Below are positions 1-6,130 of a DNA stretch of 7,435 nucleotides, one piece after another. The stretch comes from Bacteroidota bacterium. GTDB taxonomy: Bacteria; Bacteroidota; Bacteroidia; Cytophagales; Cyclobacteriaceae. Location: positions 1 to 7,435 of the forward strand of contig QGUY01000199.1 of the NCBI GenBank assembly GCA_003242315.1, given 5' to 3'. A model generated the notes under the pieces. It saw only the letters and a list, made by a program, of their open reading frames with translations. It was not told the DNA's origin and searched no databases. Position numbers and translations under genes: made by a program. Each line of letters starts with the position of its first letter. Position 1 is the first letter of the stretch.

Positions 1-1055
1 GTCCCTTTCTGTGGGCTGGAGAATTGTAAAAAAGACATGCTACACGCTGTATACCACTGATAAGACAGCTTATCGCAAAAGGCTGCGAAGTGGTAATCGC
101 CGGAAGCGGGGCGTCTTTGCAACTTCTTCGCGGTGAATTCCCCCGACTGCCTTTTGCGGAATTGCCCGCCTATGCTGTCCGGTACTCTTCGTCTTCAGCG
201 CAAGTTCGTAAGCTCGCTTTACAACTGCCCCGGCTGCTGAAGACCTGCGCGATGGAACATCGCGAAACAGAGAAGATCGTGACGCGGTTTGGTGTTGATA
301 TCATCATTTCTGACAACCGCTATGGCTGCAGATCATCGCGCACCACGAACGTATTCGTAGGGCACCAGGCAAATTTGATCCTGCCTCCCGGACTGAAGCG
401 CCTGTCATCACTGGTGAACCGACTGCATACCGCAGCAATAGCAAGGTTCAATTACTGGTGGGTGCCTGATTATCAAGGTCACGAAAGTCTGGCGGGGGTA
501 TTGTCGGCTTCGGACAGACCCGGGGTTCGGTACATCGGTCCATTGTCGCGGTTTGGAAGGATAGCGAAGAGCATAAGGATGTATGACGTGGCGTTTCTGT
601 TGTCCGGTCCTGAACCTCAGCGTACCTTGTTGGAACGATGGGTGCTGGGCGTAGTGCCGACTACCGACCTGAAGATTGCATTGGTGAGGGGGACGGCTGC
701 AAGCCTGGATCATGTTCCGGCATCCAACCTGTGGGTGTTCAACGTTCTGGGTTCAGATGACGTGGCGAAGATCATTGCGGCTTCGGATGTTATCATAGCA
801 CGATCAGGATACAGTACGATCATGGATCTCTTTCATGCCGGAGGAAGAGCAGTATTTATTCCAACGCCCGGCCAGACGGAACAGGAGCATCTTGCGCGAA
901 GAATGGCTGAACTGGGATATGCAGGATACGTGGAACAGGGCATGATTGATTTGACCTCGGTTGTGAAAACCGCGTCCGCCTATGGTGGCTTTCCCGGCAG
1001 AGAGCAGGATTATTCACATCTGAGCAACGCGCTGGACGAGGTGTTGTCTGGTTGA
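1..1055 (+). CDS. MurG-like glycosyltransferase (GT28-type C-terminal domain), 5' end frameshifted or incomplete
   Basis: This is probably a GT-B-fold transferase moving a nucleotide-activated sugar onto an envelope lipid or glycan; donor and acceptor cannot be read from the sequence. The open frame could start at GTG 90 (321 residues), but homology-like sequence begins earlier: bases 36-89 read in the same frame as HATRCIPLIRQLIAKGCEV, the usual N-terminal GHxTRxxPL loop and first helix of this family. A TAA at 27-29 blocks further extension, and bases 1-35 stay open only in another frame, so a one-base shift at the A6 run (28-33) or an assembly error is likely. Numbering from GTG 90, ISDNRYG is at about 73-79 and the donor-binding half holds ARSGYST (237-243) and PTPGQTEQEH (258-267). 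Whole length would be near 350 residues, normal for the family. A kinase gene follows 18 bases on. Family call is firm; the start and intactness are not. Confidence 0.8.
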
Positions 1056-1073
1056 AGTATCAAACACAATTGT

Positions 1074-1436
1074 ATGAAAAGATTCATCACAAGTTTCGGC
1101 TATGCCGGAAAAGGCATCGCATTCGCTTTCAGGAGCCAGCCGAATTTCAAAATACAGTTCACTGTCGCAGCTTTTGTTACCGCCTTAGGGTTGGTCGTAC
1201 GACTCACTGTGATTGAATGGTCGTGCCTGTTAATGGCGATGGGACTTGTGCTTTCGATGGAGATTGCGAACACCGCGCTGGAAAAACTCGTTGACATGGT
1301 GACGCGGGAACATCATCCGCTAGCGGGTCAGGTAAAGGATCTGGCTGCGGGTGCTGTACTGACAGCTTCTGTGGTTGCGGCCATCGTTGGTATACTTATT
1401 TTCACGCCACATGCGATTGCATGGTGGCATCAATGA
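1074..1436 (+). CDS. dgkA: DgkA-family membrane kinase (diacylglycerol or undecaprenol kinase)
   Basis: A 120-residue integral membrane kinase, close in length to E. coli DgkA. It transfers the ATP gamma-phosphate to a lipid alcohol in the inner membrane. The signature is clear: MEIANTALEKLVD, with E63, N66, E70 and D74 matching the catalytic and Mg-ATP residues of the family, followed by KDLAAGAVL (K88, D89). Hydrophobic helices lie at about 29-46, 48-62 and 90-112. In Gram-positive relatives the substrate is undecaprenol, in E. coli diacylglycerol; the sequence does not settle which applies here. ATG 1074 was chosen because the protein then begins in the normal way, with a short amphipathic N-terminus. 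There is no clear Shine-Dalgarno sequence. The gene sits between the glycosyltransferase (18 bases upstream) and tatD (30 bases downstream), so co-transcription is likely. A lipid-carrier or lipid-recycling role beside a glycosyltransferase is reasonable but inferred. Confidence 0.9.
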   Translation: MKRFITSFGYAGKGIAFAFRSQPNFKIQFTVAAFVTALGLVVRLTVIEWSCLLMAMGLVLSMEIANTALEKLVDMVTREHHPLAGQVKDLAAGAVLTASVVAAIVGILIFTPHAIAWWHQ

Positions 1437-1466
1437 CAACCTGTATATTGCGGGCAGATCGGAGCA

Positions 1467-2243
1467 ATGGCTTATTGTATTGACACCCACGCGCATATTT
1501 ATCTGCAGGAATTCGACGGCGACCGCGCGGAAATGATCGACCGCAGCGTTCGTGCGGGAATTCATAAGATCATCCTACCCAACATTGATCGTCATTCAAT
1601 TGATGCGCTCCTGGCAACAGAGGAGCGTTATCCCGATGTATGCGTCGCGGCGATGGGGCTGCATCCCTGTTCCGTCAAGGAAGACTATGAACAAGAGTTG
1701 TATGTCGTGGAACAGTGGCTTGAAAGCCGTTCCTTCATTGCAGTAGGAGAGATCGGAACCGACCTGTATTGGGACAAGACCTGGTGGAACCAGCAGCAGG
1801 AGGCTTTCAGGGTTCAGGTAGGATGGGCAAAGAAATACGGACTACCCATCATCATCCACTGTCGCGAGAGTTTGTCACAGACCATAGACATGGTGGAGCA
1901 ATTGCAGGATGGTAGCCTGCGCGGTGTATTCCATTGTTTTGGTGGAACTGTGGAAGAAGCGGAGCGAATCACGCGGGCTGGATTTTACCTTGGCATCGGT
2001 GGTATAGTGACGTTCCGAAACGGACTTCAGCCTTCCGTGCTTAAGGCGCTGGACCTTTCGCGCATCGTTCTTGAAACCGATAGTCCTTATCTCACACCGG
2101 TGCCACATCGGGGAAAGCGGAACGAGCCTGCATATATTCCTTTGATTGCGGGAAGAGTGGCCGAAGTTCTTGGTCTTGAGGCTGAAAAAGTGATGGAGAT
2201 TACAACAGCAAATGCGATAGAACTTTTCCGACTTGCCGGATGA
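1467..2243 (+). CDS. tatD: TatD-family metal-dependent hydrolase (probable DNase)
   Basis: A 258-residue TIM-barrel hydrolase, standard length for TatD/YcfH/YjjV proteins, which act in the cytoplasm as metal-dependent nucleases (3'-5' exonuclease activity is shown for E. coli TatD). All metal ligands are visible: DTHAH (H8, H10), VGEIGTD (E95), IIHCRE (H131), HCFGG (H156) and LETDSPYLTP (D205). GLHPCS at 64-69 and the C-terminal helices with TTANAIELF are also typical. ATG 1467 gives the DTHAH motif at the expected distance from the N-terminus; GGAG at 1461-1464 is a possible but very close ribosome site. The 3' end overlaps the asparaginase start as ATGA, implying translational coupling. The true substrate (DNA, or a nucleotide- or RNA-linked molecule) cannot be chosen from sequence, and despite the name the family is not part of Tat export. 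Confidence 0.95.
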   Translation: MAYCIDTHAHIYLQEFDGDRAEMIDRSVRAGIHKIILPNIDRHSIDALLATEERYPDVCVAAMGLHPCSVKEDYEQELYVVEQWLESRSFIAVGEIGTDLYWDKTWWNQQQEAFRVQVGWAKKYGLPIIIHCRESLSQTIDMVEQLQDGSLRGVFHCFGGTVEEAERITRAGFYLGIGGIVTFRNGLQPSVLKALDLSRIVLETDSPYLTPVPHRGKRNEPAYIPLIAGRVAEVLGLEAEKVMEITTANAIELFRLAG

Positions 2244-3301
2244 AACTTAAACGATTACAGGTTAACACAGCCAGTCCCGCTCAGCCGAGGGGAAGTGTTC
2301 TCGTCATCTATACGGGAGGAACGTTTGGGATGGCATTCGATGGTTCGGGGACACTTGTGCCGTTCGACTTCAGTCGCATTCTTGGTTACCTTCCGCCGCT
2401 CAAGCATTTAGCGCTCGAGTTGAATGTTGTCTCCTTCGAAACGCCCATTGATTCTTCCAATATGGGGCCGGATCACTGGCGCATCATCGCAGAAGTTATT
2501 CGGGATGAATACGACAGGAACGATGGCTTCGTCGTACTCCATGGAACGGATACGATGGCATACACAGCCTCGGCACTTAGTTTCATGCTGGAAGGACTCA
2601 GCAAGCCCGTCGTGTTTACCGGCGCTCAATTGCCGGTTAGTGAGCCGCGATCGGACGCGCGCGAAAACCTTATTACCGCTATTGAAATTGCGTCCGCAAA
2701 GAAGGACGGCAAAGCAATCGTTCCCGAGGTTTGCATATACTTTGATTACGAGTTGCTGCGCGGGAACCGCTCGAGAAAGGTCGAGAGCATGCAGTTCGAT
2801 GCATTCGATTCGGGCAACTACCCTTTGCTTGCAAAGGCAGGCGTGAAGATAGATTACAACCACAGCGCTATACGCCAGGCGCCCGAGGGACCATTGAGAC
2901 TACATACCCGTGTCGACCCCCGGATTGCGATTTTGAAGCTGTTCCCTGGCATTACGCGCGAAGCAGTGCGCAGCGTGTTGCGTACGCCGGATGTTCGTGG
3001 TGTTGTGCTTGAGACTTATGGTTCGGGCAATGCTCCAACCCTTCCGTGGCTTGTGGCTGAGCTGGCGGATGCGATTGCGCGGGGCGTTGTTGTGCTGAAC
3101 ATCTCGCAATGTCCGGGTGGGATGGTGATCCTCGGGCGCTACGAGACCAGCAAAGAGCTGCTTCGGATCGGCGTGATCGGAGGAAGTGATCTTACTACGG
3201 AGGCCGCAGTGACCAAGATGATGATCCTTATGGGCGAGTACGACAGGGACCGTGCCGTTGAGCTGATTCAGACCTCGCTGGCCGGGGAAATGTCGGTTTG
3301 A
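2240..3301 (+). CDS. ansA: Type I (cytoplasmic) L-asparaginase
   Basis: A 353-residue bacterial-type asparaginase hydrolysing L-asparagine to L-aspartate and ammonia. The first catalytic threonine region is YTGGT (24-28, just after a beta strand), and the second is HGTDTMAYTAS (101-111, T103 and D104). DSSNMGP (71-77), the FTGAQLP stretch (126-132) and RSDARENL (137-144) are typical, and K180 in GNRSRK matches the lysine of the T-D-K triad. There is no signal peptide, so the cytoplasmic, lower-affinity type I class fits better than the periplasmic type II class. The start ATG overlaps the tatD stop by four bases (ATGA); the first 17 residues before the strand are a plausible extra tail compared with E. 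coli AnsA (338 residues). It is the last gene of the 1-3301 run; a tRNA gene starts 60 bases after its stop. I see no strong terminator hairpin between them. Confidence 0.94.
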   Translation: MKLKRLQVNTASPAQPRGSVLVIYTGGTFGMAFDGSGTLVPFDFSRILGYLPPLKHLALELNVVSFETPIDSSNMGPDHWRIIAEVIRDEYDRNDGFVVLHGTDTMAYTASALSFMLEGLSKPVVFTGAQLPVSEPRSDARENLITAIEIASAKKDGKAIVPEVCIYFDYELLRGNRSRKVESMQFDAFDSGNYPLLAKAGVKIDYNHSAIRQAPEGPLRLHTRVDPRIAILKLFPGITREAVRSVLRTPDVRGVVLETYGSGNAPTLPWLVAELADAIARGVVVLNISQCPGGMVILGRYETSKELLRIGVIGGSDLTTEAAVTKMMILMGEYDRDRAVELIQTSLAGEMSV

Positions 3302-3361
3302 ATGTTGCAACCGCCATCATTTATTAATTACTTTGGGCGCTTTTTTGGAAGTATATACTAA

Positions 3362-3449
3362 GGAGAGATGCAGGAGTGGCTTAACTGGCACGCCTGGAAA
3401 GCGTGTATACCCCTCAAGGGTATCGAGGGTTCGAATCCCTCTCTCTCCG
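3362..3449 (+). tRNA. tRNA-Ser, anticodon GGA (reads UCC/UCU)
   Basis: An 88-base class II tRNA folds completely by eye. The acceptor stem GGAGAGA (3362-3368) pairs with TCTCTCC (3442-3448). The anticodon stem CACGC/GCGTG encloses the loop CTGGAAA, giving anticodon GGA. The long variable arm TATACCC-CTCAA-GGGTATC is diagnostic of Ser (or Leu/Tyr) tRNAs, and the T arm is GAGGG-TTCGAAT-CCCTC (3425-3441). The discriminator base is G (3449), as expected for serine. The next bases are CAAT, so the 3' CCA is not encoded and must be added by the CCA-adding enzyme. No duplicated tRNA tail occurs elsewhere in the window, so there is no sign of an integrated element at this site. Confidence 0.97.
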
Positions 3450-3835
3450 CAATCCGAAAAGCCTGTTGGATGGATTCTTACTCGATCCGACCCCTACCTA
3501 CTGAACAAGGCTGCCTGAAGCCGATGGGAAAGATTTCCGACCGGTAAACCTCCCTTGCCTTCCATTAATAAATAACGGTTTGTGCAGAATCCGCTGATCG
3601 CGGGAAGTTGGCGGGGTTTTGAGCGGATTTTGAGTCGGGCCTGAGTGGCATCAACGGCGGGGGATGAGTAGCGAAATCGCATGTTGACCCATTGCGACGT
3701 CGTGTGCAGAATTCACACAAACTTATCGGTTTATTCTCACGGAATTAGCCTTGATTTTGTGACGAATCAGGGGTTTGTGAATTACGTAAGATGAGACGCC
3801 GAAGTTGCCGCCTCAGGCAGAAAAATATTTAGAAA
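3450..3835. other. Intergenic region, no convincing gene; small dyads and TTTGTG words
   Basis: The stretch between the tRNA and the channel operon has no recognisable protein gene. Visible structure: inverted repeat AATCCGCT (3588-3595) / AGCGGATT (3622-3629) around a 26-base loop, followed by four T; GTGTG (3702-3706) / CACAC (3714-3718); TGATT (3752-3756) / AATCA (3765-3769); and the palindrome TTACGTAA (3782-3789). The ten-base word TGTGCAGAAT appears at 3581-3590 and 3703-3712. TTTGTG occurs at 3579-3584, 3756-3761 and 3774-3779, and inverted at 3716-3721. These may be operators for the downstream operon or parts of a small RNA, but each is short enough to be chance. Base composition becomes much richer in A and T after about 3820. 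Confidence 0.4.
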
Positions 3836-3868
3836 TATGTTTACAAATCGACAAAACGTTTAATTTTG
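3836..3868 (+). promoter_or_regulatory. Probable Bacteroidota-type promoter of the exbB operon
   Basis: TAATTTTG at 3861-3868 is an exact match to the Bacteroidota -7 element TAnnTTTG. The matching -33 element (consensus TTTG, about 19-21 bases upstream) is weak: TATG at 3836-3839 has a 21-base spacer, or TTTA at 3840-3843 has a 17-base spacer. A start site near 3873-3877 would leave a leader of about 25 bases before ATG 3901. The position, directly before the first gene of a multi-gene operon and after a long gap, supports it; the -33 half is the weak point. Confidence 0.55.
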
Positions 3869-3900
3869 GCAACTTCAAAGCATTACTTAAACCTTACATT

Positions 3901-4683
3901 ATGAAAAAACAACTCGCGATTCTTGCATTTGTGGGGGTACTGGCGTCCTCTACTCTCTTTGCGCAGGATGATTCAAACGCATCTGCGCCGAGTGCAAGTA
4001 CGTCTGTTACGCAAGCTGCGTCTGAGCCAGAAGCTGAAGACATGTCCTTCCATGAAGTGTTGAAGGATTGGTTCATTCAAGGGGGACCCACGTTCATGAC
4101 GCCTGTATTGATTTGTCTTATTCTTGGTCTTGCCTTTTCTATAGAGCGCATCATTACCCTCAACCTGGCTACTACGAACACCAGGAAGTTGCTGGGACAA
4201 ATTGAGGATGCGCTATCGAAGGGTGGAGTGAATGCTGCGCTTGAAGTTACTCGCAATACACGCGGTCCGGTGGCGTCTATCTTTACCCAGGGTCTCATGC
4301 GTTACTCCGAAGGTATCGATATGGTTGAGAAGTCAATCGTATCCTACGGTGGTGTTGAAATGGGTAAGCTGGAGCGCGGGTTGATTTGGATATCGCTGTT
4401 TATCTCACTCGGTCCGATGCTTGGTTTCTTCGGAACGGTTGTGGGTATGGTGCAAGCGTTCGCCGCTATCGAAGCAGCTGGTGATATTTCGCCTAACATC
4501 GTTGCACAAGGTATGAAGGTCGCCCTTATCACTACGGTGGGTGGTCTTGTAGTTGGTATGGTTCTCCAGGTGTTCTACAACTACCTGGTATCCAAGATCG
4601 ACTCGCTTGTGAATACTATGGAAGATGCGTCCATATCATTGGTCGACCTTCTGGTTAGACATAAACTGGTATCCCACAAATAG
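3901..4683 (+). CDS. exbB: ExbB/TolQ/MotA-family proton channel subunit with signal peptide
   Basis: A 260-residue inner-membrane subunit of a proton-motive-force motor; ExbB/TolQ proteins form a pentamer around an ExbD/TolR dimer. ATG 3901 was chosen over an in-frame TTG at 3805 because it begins a classic signal peptide: MKKQ, a hydrophobic core to about residue 17, and a likely cut after LFA (21). A Ser/Ala/Thr-rich and then acidic stretch (25-47) follows, probably periplasmic. Membrane helices are at about 65-85, 161-187 and 207-229, with a large cytoplasmic loop between the first two. Helix 2 carries LGPMLGFFGTVVGM (170-183; T179 matches E. coli ExbB T148) and helix 3 ALITTVGGL (T212 matches T181). 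The glutamate equivalent to E176 seems to be V207, next to K206. There is no Shine-Dalgarno sequence. It is the first gene of an operon with a three-helix protein and two ExbDs. The family call is firm; the client process (TonB-dependent uptake, Tol-like or other) is unknown. Confidence 0.9.
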   Translation: MKKQLAILAFVGVLASSTLFAQDDSNASAPSASTSVTQAASEPEAEDMSFHEVLKDWFIQGGPTFMTPVLICLILGLAFSIERIITLNLATTNTRKLLGQIEDALSKGGVNAALEVTRNTRGPVASIFTQGLMRYSEGIDMVEKSIVSYGGVEMGKLERGLIWISLFISLGPMLGFFGTVVGMVQAFAAIEAAGDISPNIVAQGMKVALITTVGGLVVGMVLQVFYNYLVSKIDSLVNTMEDASISLVDLLVRHKLVSHK

Positions 4684-4696
4684 AACCAAAGCACGC

Positions 4697-5014
4697 ATGC
4701 TTGATATAGGATTATATTTCTGCTACACCCTGTTGATCGTCGCCGCAGTGTCAGCAATCGTTCTTCCGCTGATAAAGGCGGTTGGGGAACCGCGTTCGCT
4801 GCTCCGATCGTTGATAGGTGTGGGAGCCCTCCTCGTTCTTTTTGGAATTTCCTATGCTGTGGCCGACTCGTCGGTGAGACCGTCGTGGCTCGTGCTAGGC
4901 ATTGGTGAAAATACTTCCAAGATCATTGGAGCTGGGCTGATTACGTTTTACGTGGTTCTGGTATTGGCCTTTCTCGGGCTGATATTTTCAGAAATTAATA
5001 AGGCACTTAAATAA
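4697..5014 (+). CDS. Small three-helix membrane protein of the exbB-exbD operon, function unknown
   Basis: I do not recognise a characterised family. From ATG 4697 the protein is 105 residues with three strongly hydrophobic helices at about 6-26, 37-56 and 76-97, a basic connector (KAVGEPRSLLR, 27-37), a polar loop with GENTSK (70-75) between helices 2 and 3, and a short charged tail (SEINKALK). The frame extends upstream to 4625, but that part overlaps the end of exbB and encodes ordinary polar sequence, so the later ATG, 13 bases after the exbB stop, is preferred. It ends 8 bases before the first exbD. From memory, a small membrane protein at this place recurs in Bacteroidota exbB-exbD-exbD clusters, which suggests an accessory or assembly subunit of the motor; that is an inference. 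No signal peptide cleavage site or catalytic motif is visible. Confidence 0.8.
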   Translation: MLDIGLYFCYTLLIVAAVSAIVLPLIKAVGEPRSLLRSLIGVGALLVLFGISYAVADSSVRPSWLVLGIGENTSKIIGAGLITFYVVLVLAFLGLIFSEINKALK

Positions 5015-5022
5015 GATTAGTT

Positions 5023-5598
5023 ATGCCACGGCCGACACCTGAAATTCCGAATGCTTCGATGGCAGATATCGCGTTCCTGTTGCTGGTGTTCTTCCTGGTC
5101 ACCACGACGGTCGCGAATATCAAAGGGTTGAGTGTGGGTCTTCCGCCGCCACCCGAGGCGCAGCAGATGGAAGACATCAAGATTCCGGAGCGAAACCTGT
5201 TCAAGATTCAGGTGAATTCCTTTGACAACTTGCTTGTTGAAGGTGAGCCCTGGACCGGTACAAACGACCAGCTGACGGAGGAAATTAAGAAGTTTATTCT
5301 GAACAACGGTGCGGACCCGACGTCGTCAGACAGTCCCCAGGATGCAATTGTGTCGTACAAGACTGACCGGGGAACGAGCCACAGAAAGTTCATCGAGATT
5401 CTTGATGCTATCCAGAAGGCCTACTACGACATCTACGCTGAACGCGTGGGCGTAACCAATGAGAAGTGGAGAGAAATCGCGTCCGATCCCGAGAAATACA
5501 AGGACTTGTACGATCGTGGACGGGGTAAGCTCCCAGACGGCAAACTGGAAATTCCGATGAACCTGTCTATCGCTGAGCCTACCCAGGTTGGACAGTGA
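5023..5598 (+). CDS. exbD: ExbD/TolR-family biopolymer transport protein, first copy
   Basis: A 191-residue ExbD-like subunit: short cytoplasmic N-terminus (PRPTPEIPNAS), a single membrane helix at about 14-30 beginning MADIAFLLLVFFLVTTT, and a periplasmic domain. D15 at the start of the helix is the conserved proton-carrying aspartate (E. coli ExbD D25). The motif YKTDRGTSHRKFIEILDAIQKAYY (about 112-135, quoted here in part as the key DRGTS and AYYDIYAE blocks) is the usual ExbD/TolR dimerisation fold. It is longer than E. coli ExbD (141 residues) because of a polar insertion around 88-105 and a charged C-terminal extension after about residue 140 (KWREIASDPEKY, LYDRGRGKLPDG). It starts 8 bases after the three-helix gene without a Shine-Dalgarno sequence. 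Expected to pair with the second ExbD inside the ExbB ring. Confidence 0.92.
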   Translation: MPRPTPEIPNASMADIAFLLLVFFLVTTTVANIKGLSVGLPPPPEAQQMEDIKIPERNLFKIQVNSFDNLLVEGEPWTGTNDQLTEEIKKFILNNGADPTSSDSPQDAIVSYKTDRGTSHRKFIEILDAIQKAYYDIYAERVGVTNEKWREIASDPEKYKDLYDRGRGKLPDGKLEIPMNLSIAEPTQVGQ

Positions 5599-5617
5599 TG
5601 TGACTTAGTCAAACATT

Positions 5618-5623
5618 AGGAGG
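5618..5623 (+). promoter_or_regulatory. Perfect Shine-Dalgarno sequence (AGGAGG) before the second exbD
   Basis: AGGAGG lies seven bases before ATG 5631, the textbook spacing. It stands out because the other genes in this operon, and most in the window, have no such site, as is usual in Bacteroidota, where ribosomes largely do not use it. It fixes the start of the second exbD at 5631 and may influence its translation relative to the first copy. Confidence 0.75.
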
Positions 5624-5630
5624 AACTGAG

Positions 5631-6095
5631 ATGTCAAAGTTCAAAAAGAAGGCAAACGTAGAGCAGAAAATCCCAACATCGTCAATGCCTGACGTTGTGT
5701 TCATGCTCCTGTTCTTTTTCATGGTGACCACGCAGATGCGCGATACATCAATCATGGTCCAGCAGCGTATTCCGCAGGCGACGCAGTTGCGGTCCCTTCA
5801 GCGCAAAACCCTGGTGAAGTATCTCTACATCGGTGAGCCTCGCAAGATCGAAGAGTGGGGTAAAGAACCCAAAATCCAGGCAAACGACGTATTTATCCAA
5901 CCCAAGGAAGTTATTCAGTGGGTGAACCAGGAAAAGTCAACCCTTGATGAATCCGAGCGCGATCAAATTACCGTGGCGCTCAAGGTTGACAATGAAACCA
6001 AACGAGGCATCATTGCCGACGTAGAGACGGAGTTGAGGAAAGCAAACGCCAGAAAGCTGCTCTACTCCACCAACCTCAAGTCGGGTGAATTCTAA
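5631..6095 (+). CDS. exbD: ExbD/TolR-family biopolymer transport protein, second copy
   Basis: A 154-residue ExbD-like subunit, near the usual family length. The cytoplasmic N-terminus is lysine-rich (MSKFKKK), followed by IPTSSMPD and one membrane helix at about 20-36 (VVFMLLFFFMVTTQ); D21 is the conserved membrane aspartate. The periplasmic part ends in the typical block LKVDNETKRGIIADVETELR and then LLYST. It differs clearly from the first copy in its N-terminus, helix sequence and periplasmic domain, so this is not a recent tandem duplication. The start is set by a perfect AGGAGG seven bases upstream, 32 bases after the end of the first exbD. It is the last gene of the operon; a strong terminator hairpin starts about 35 bases after its stop. 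The two unlike ExbDs may form the heterodimeric axle of one motor, which is inferred. Confidence 0.92.
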   Translation: MSKFKKKANVEQKIPTSSMPDVVFMLLFFFMVTTQMRDTSIMVQQRIPQATQLRSLQRKTLVKYLYIGEPRKIEEWGKEPKIQANDVFIQPKEVIQWVNQEKSTLDESERDQITVALKVDNETKRGIIADVETELRKANARKLLYSTNLKSGEF

Positions 6096-6130
6096 ACCTA
6101 TTAGCAGAGTTGTTTTTCTAAAAGCAAAAC

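Noticed and set aside
2408..2863. A 151-codon minus-strand open frame inside the asparaginase gene
   Set aside because: It is a shadow of a well-supported gene on the other strand, with no recognisable domain.
3332..3360. TTTG and TATATACTA before the tRNA as its promoter
   Set aside because: The -10-like element is so close that transcription would start inside the mature tRNA; no good alternative could be fixed.
3362..3451. tRNA-Ser gene as an integration site of a mobile element
   Set aside because: No repeat of the tRNA tail, integrase or phage-like gene is present in the window.
3333..3518. A 61-codon open frame across the tRNA region
   Set aside because: It runs straight through the tRNA-Ser gene; the reading frame is a by-product of the tRNA sequence.
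3494..3682. A 62-codon minus-strand open frame in the intergenic region
   Set aside because: The protein has no recognisable motif, no plausible start context and no partner; a chance open frame is more likely.
3805..3900. Upstream extension of exbB from TTG 3805
   Set aside because: It would place about 32 polar residues before an evident signal peptide and would put the likely promoter inside the gene.
4625..4696. Upstream extension of the three-helix gene overlapping exbB
   Set aside because: The extra residues are the exbB end read in another frame; the ATG at 4697 gives a normal membrane protein start.
5023..6095. Two exbD genes as a recent tandem duplication
   Set aside because: The proteins differ throughout, sharing only the general ExbD layout, so divergence is old.
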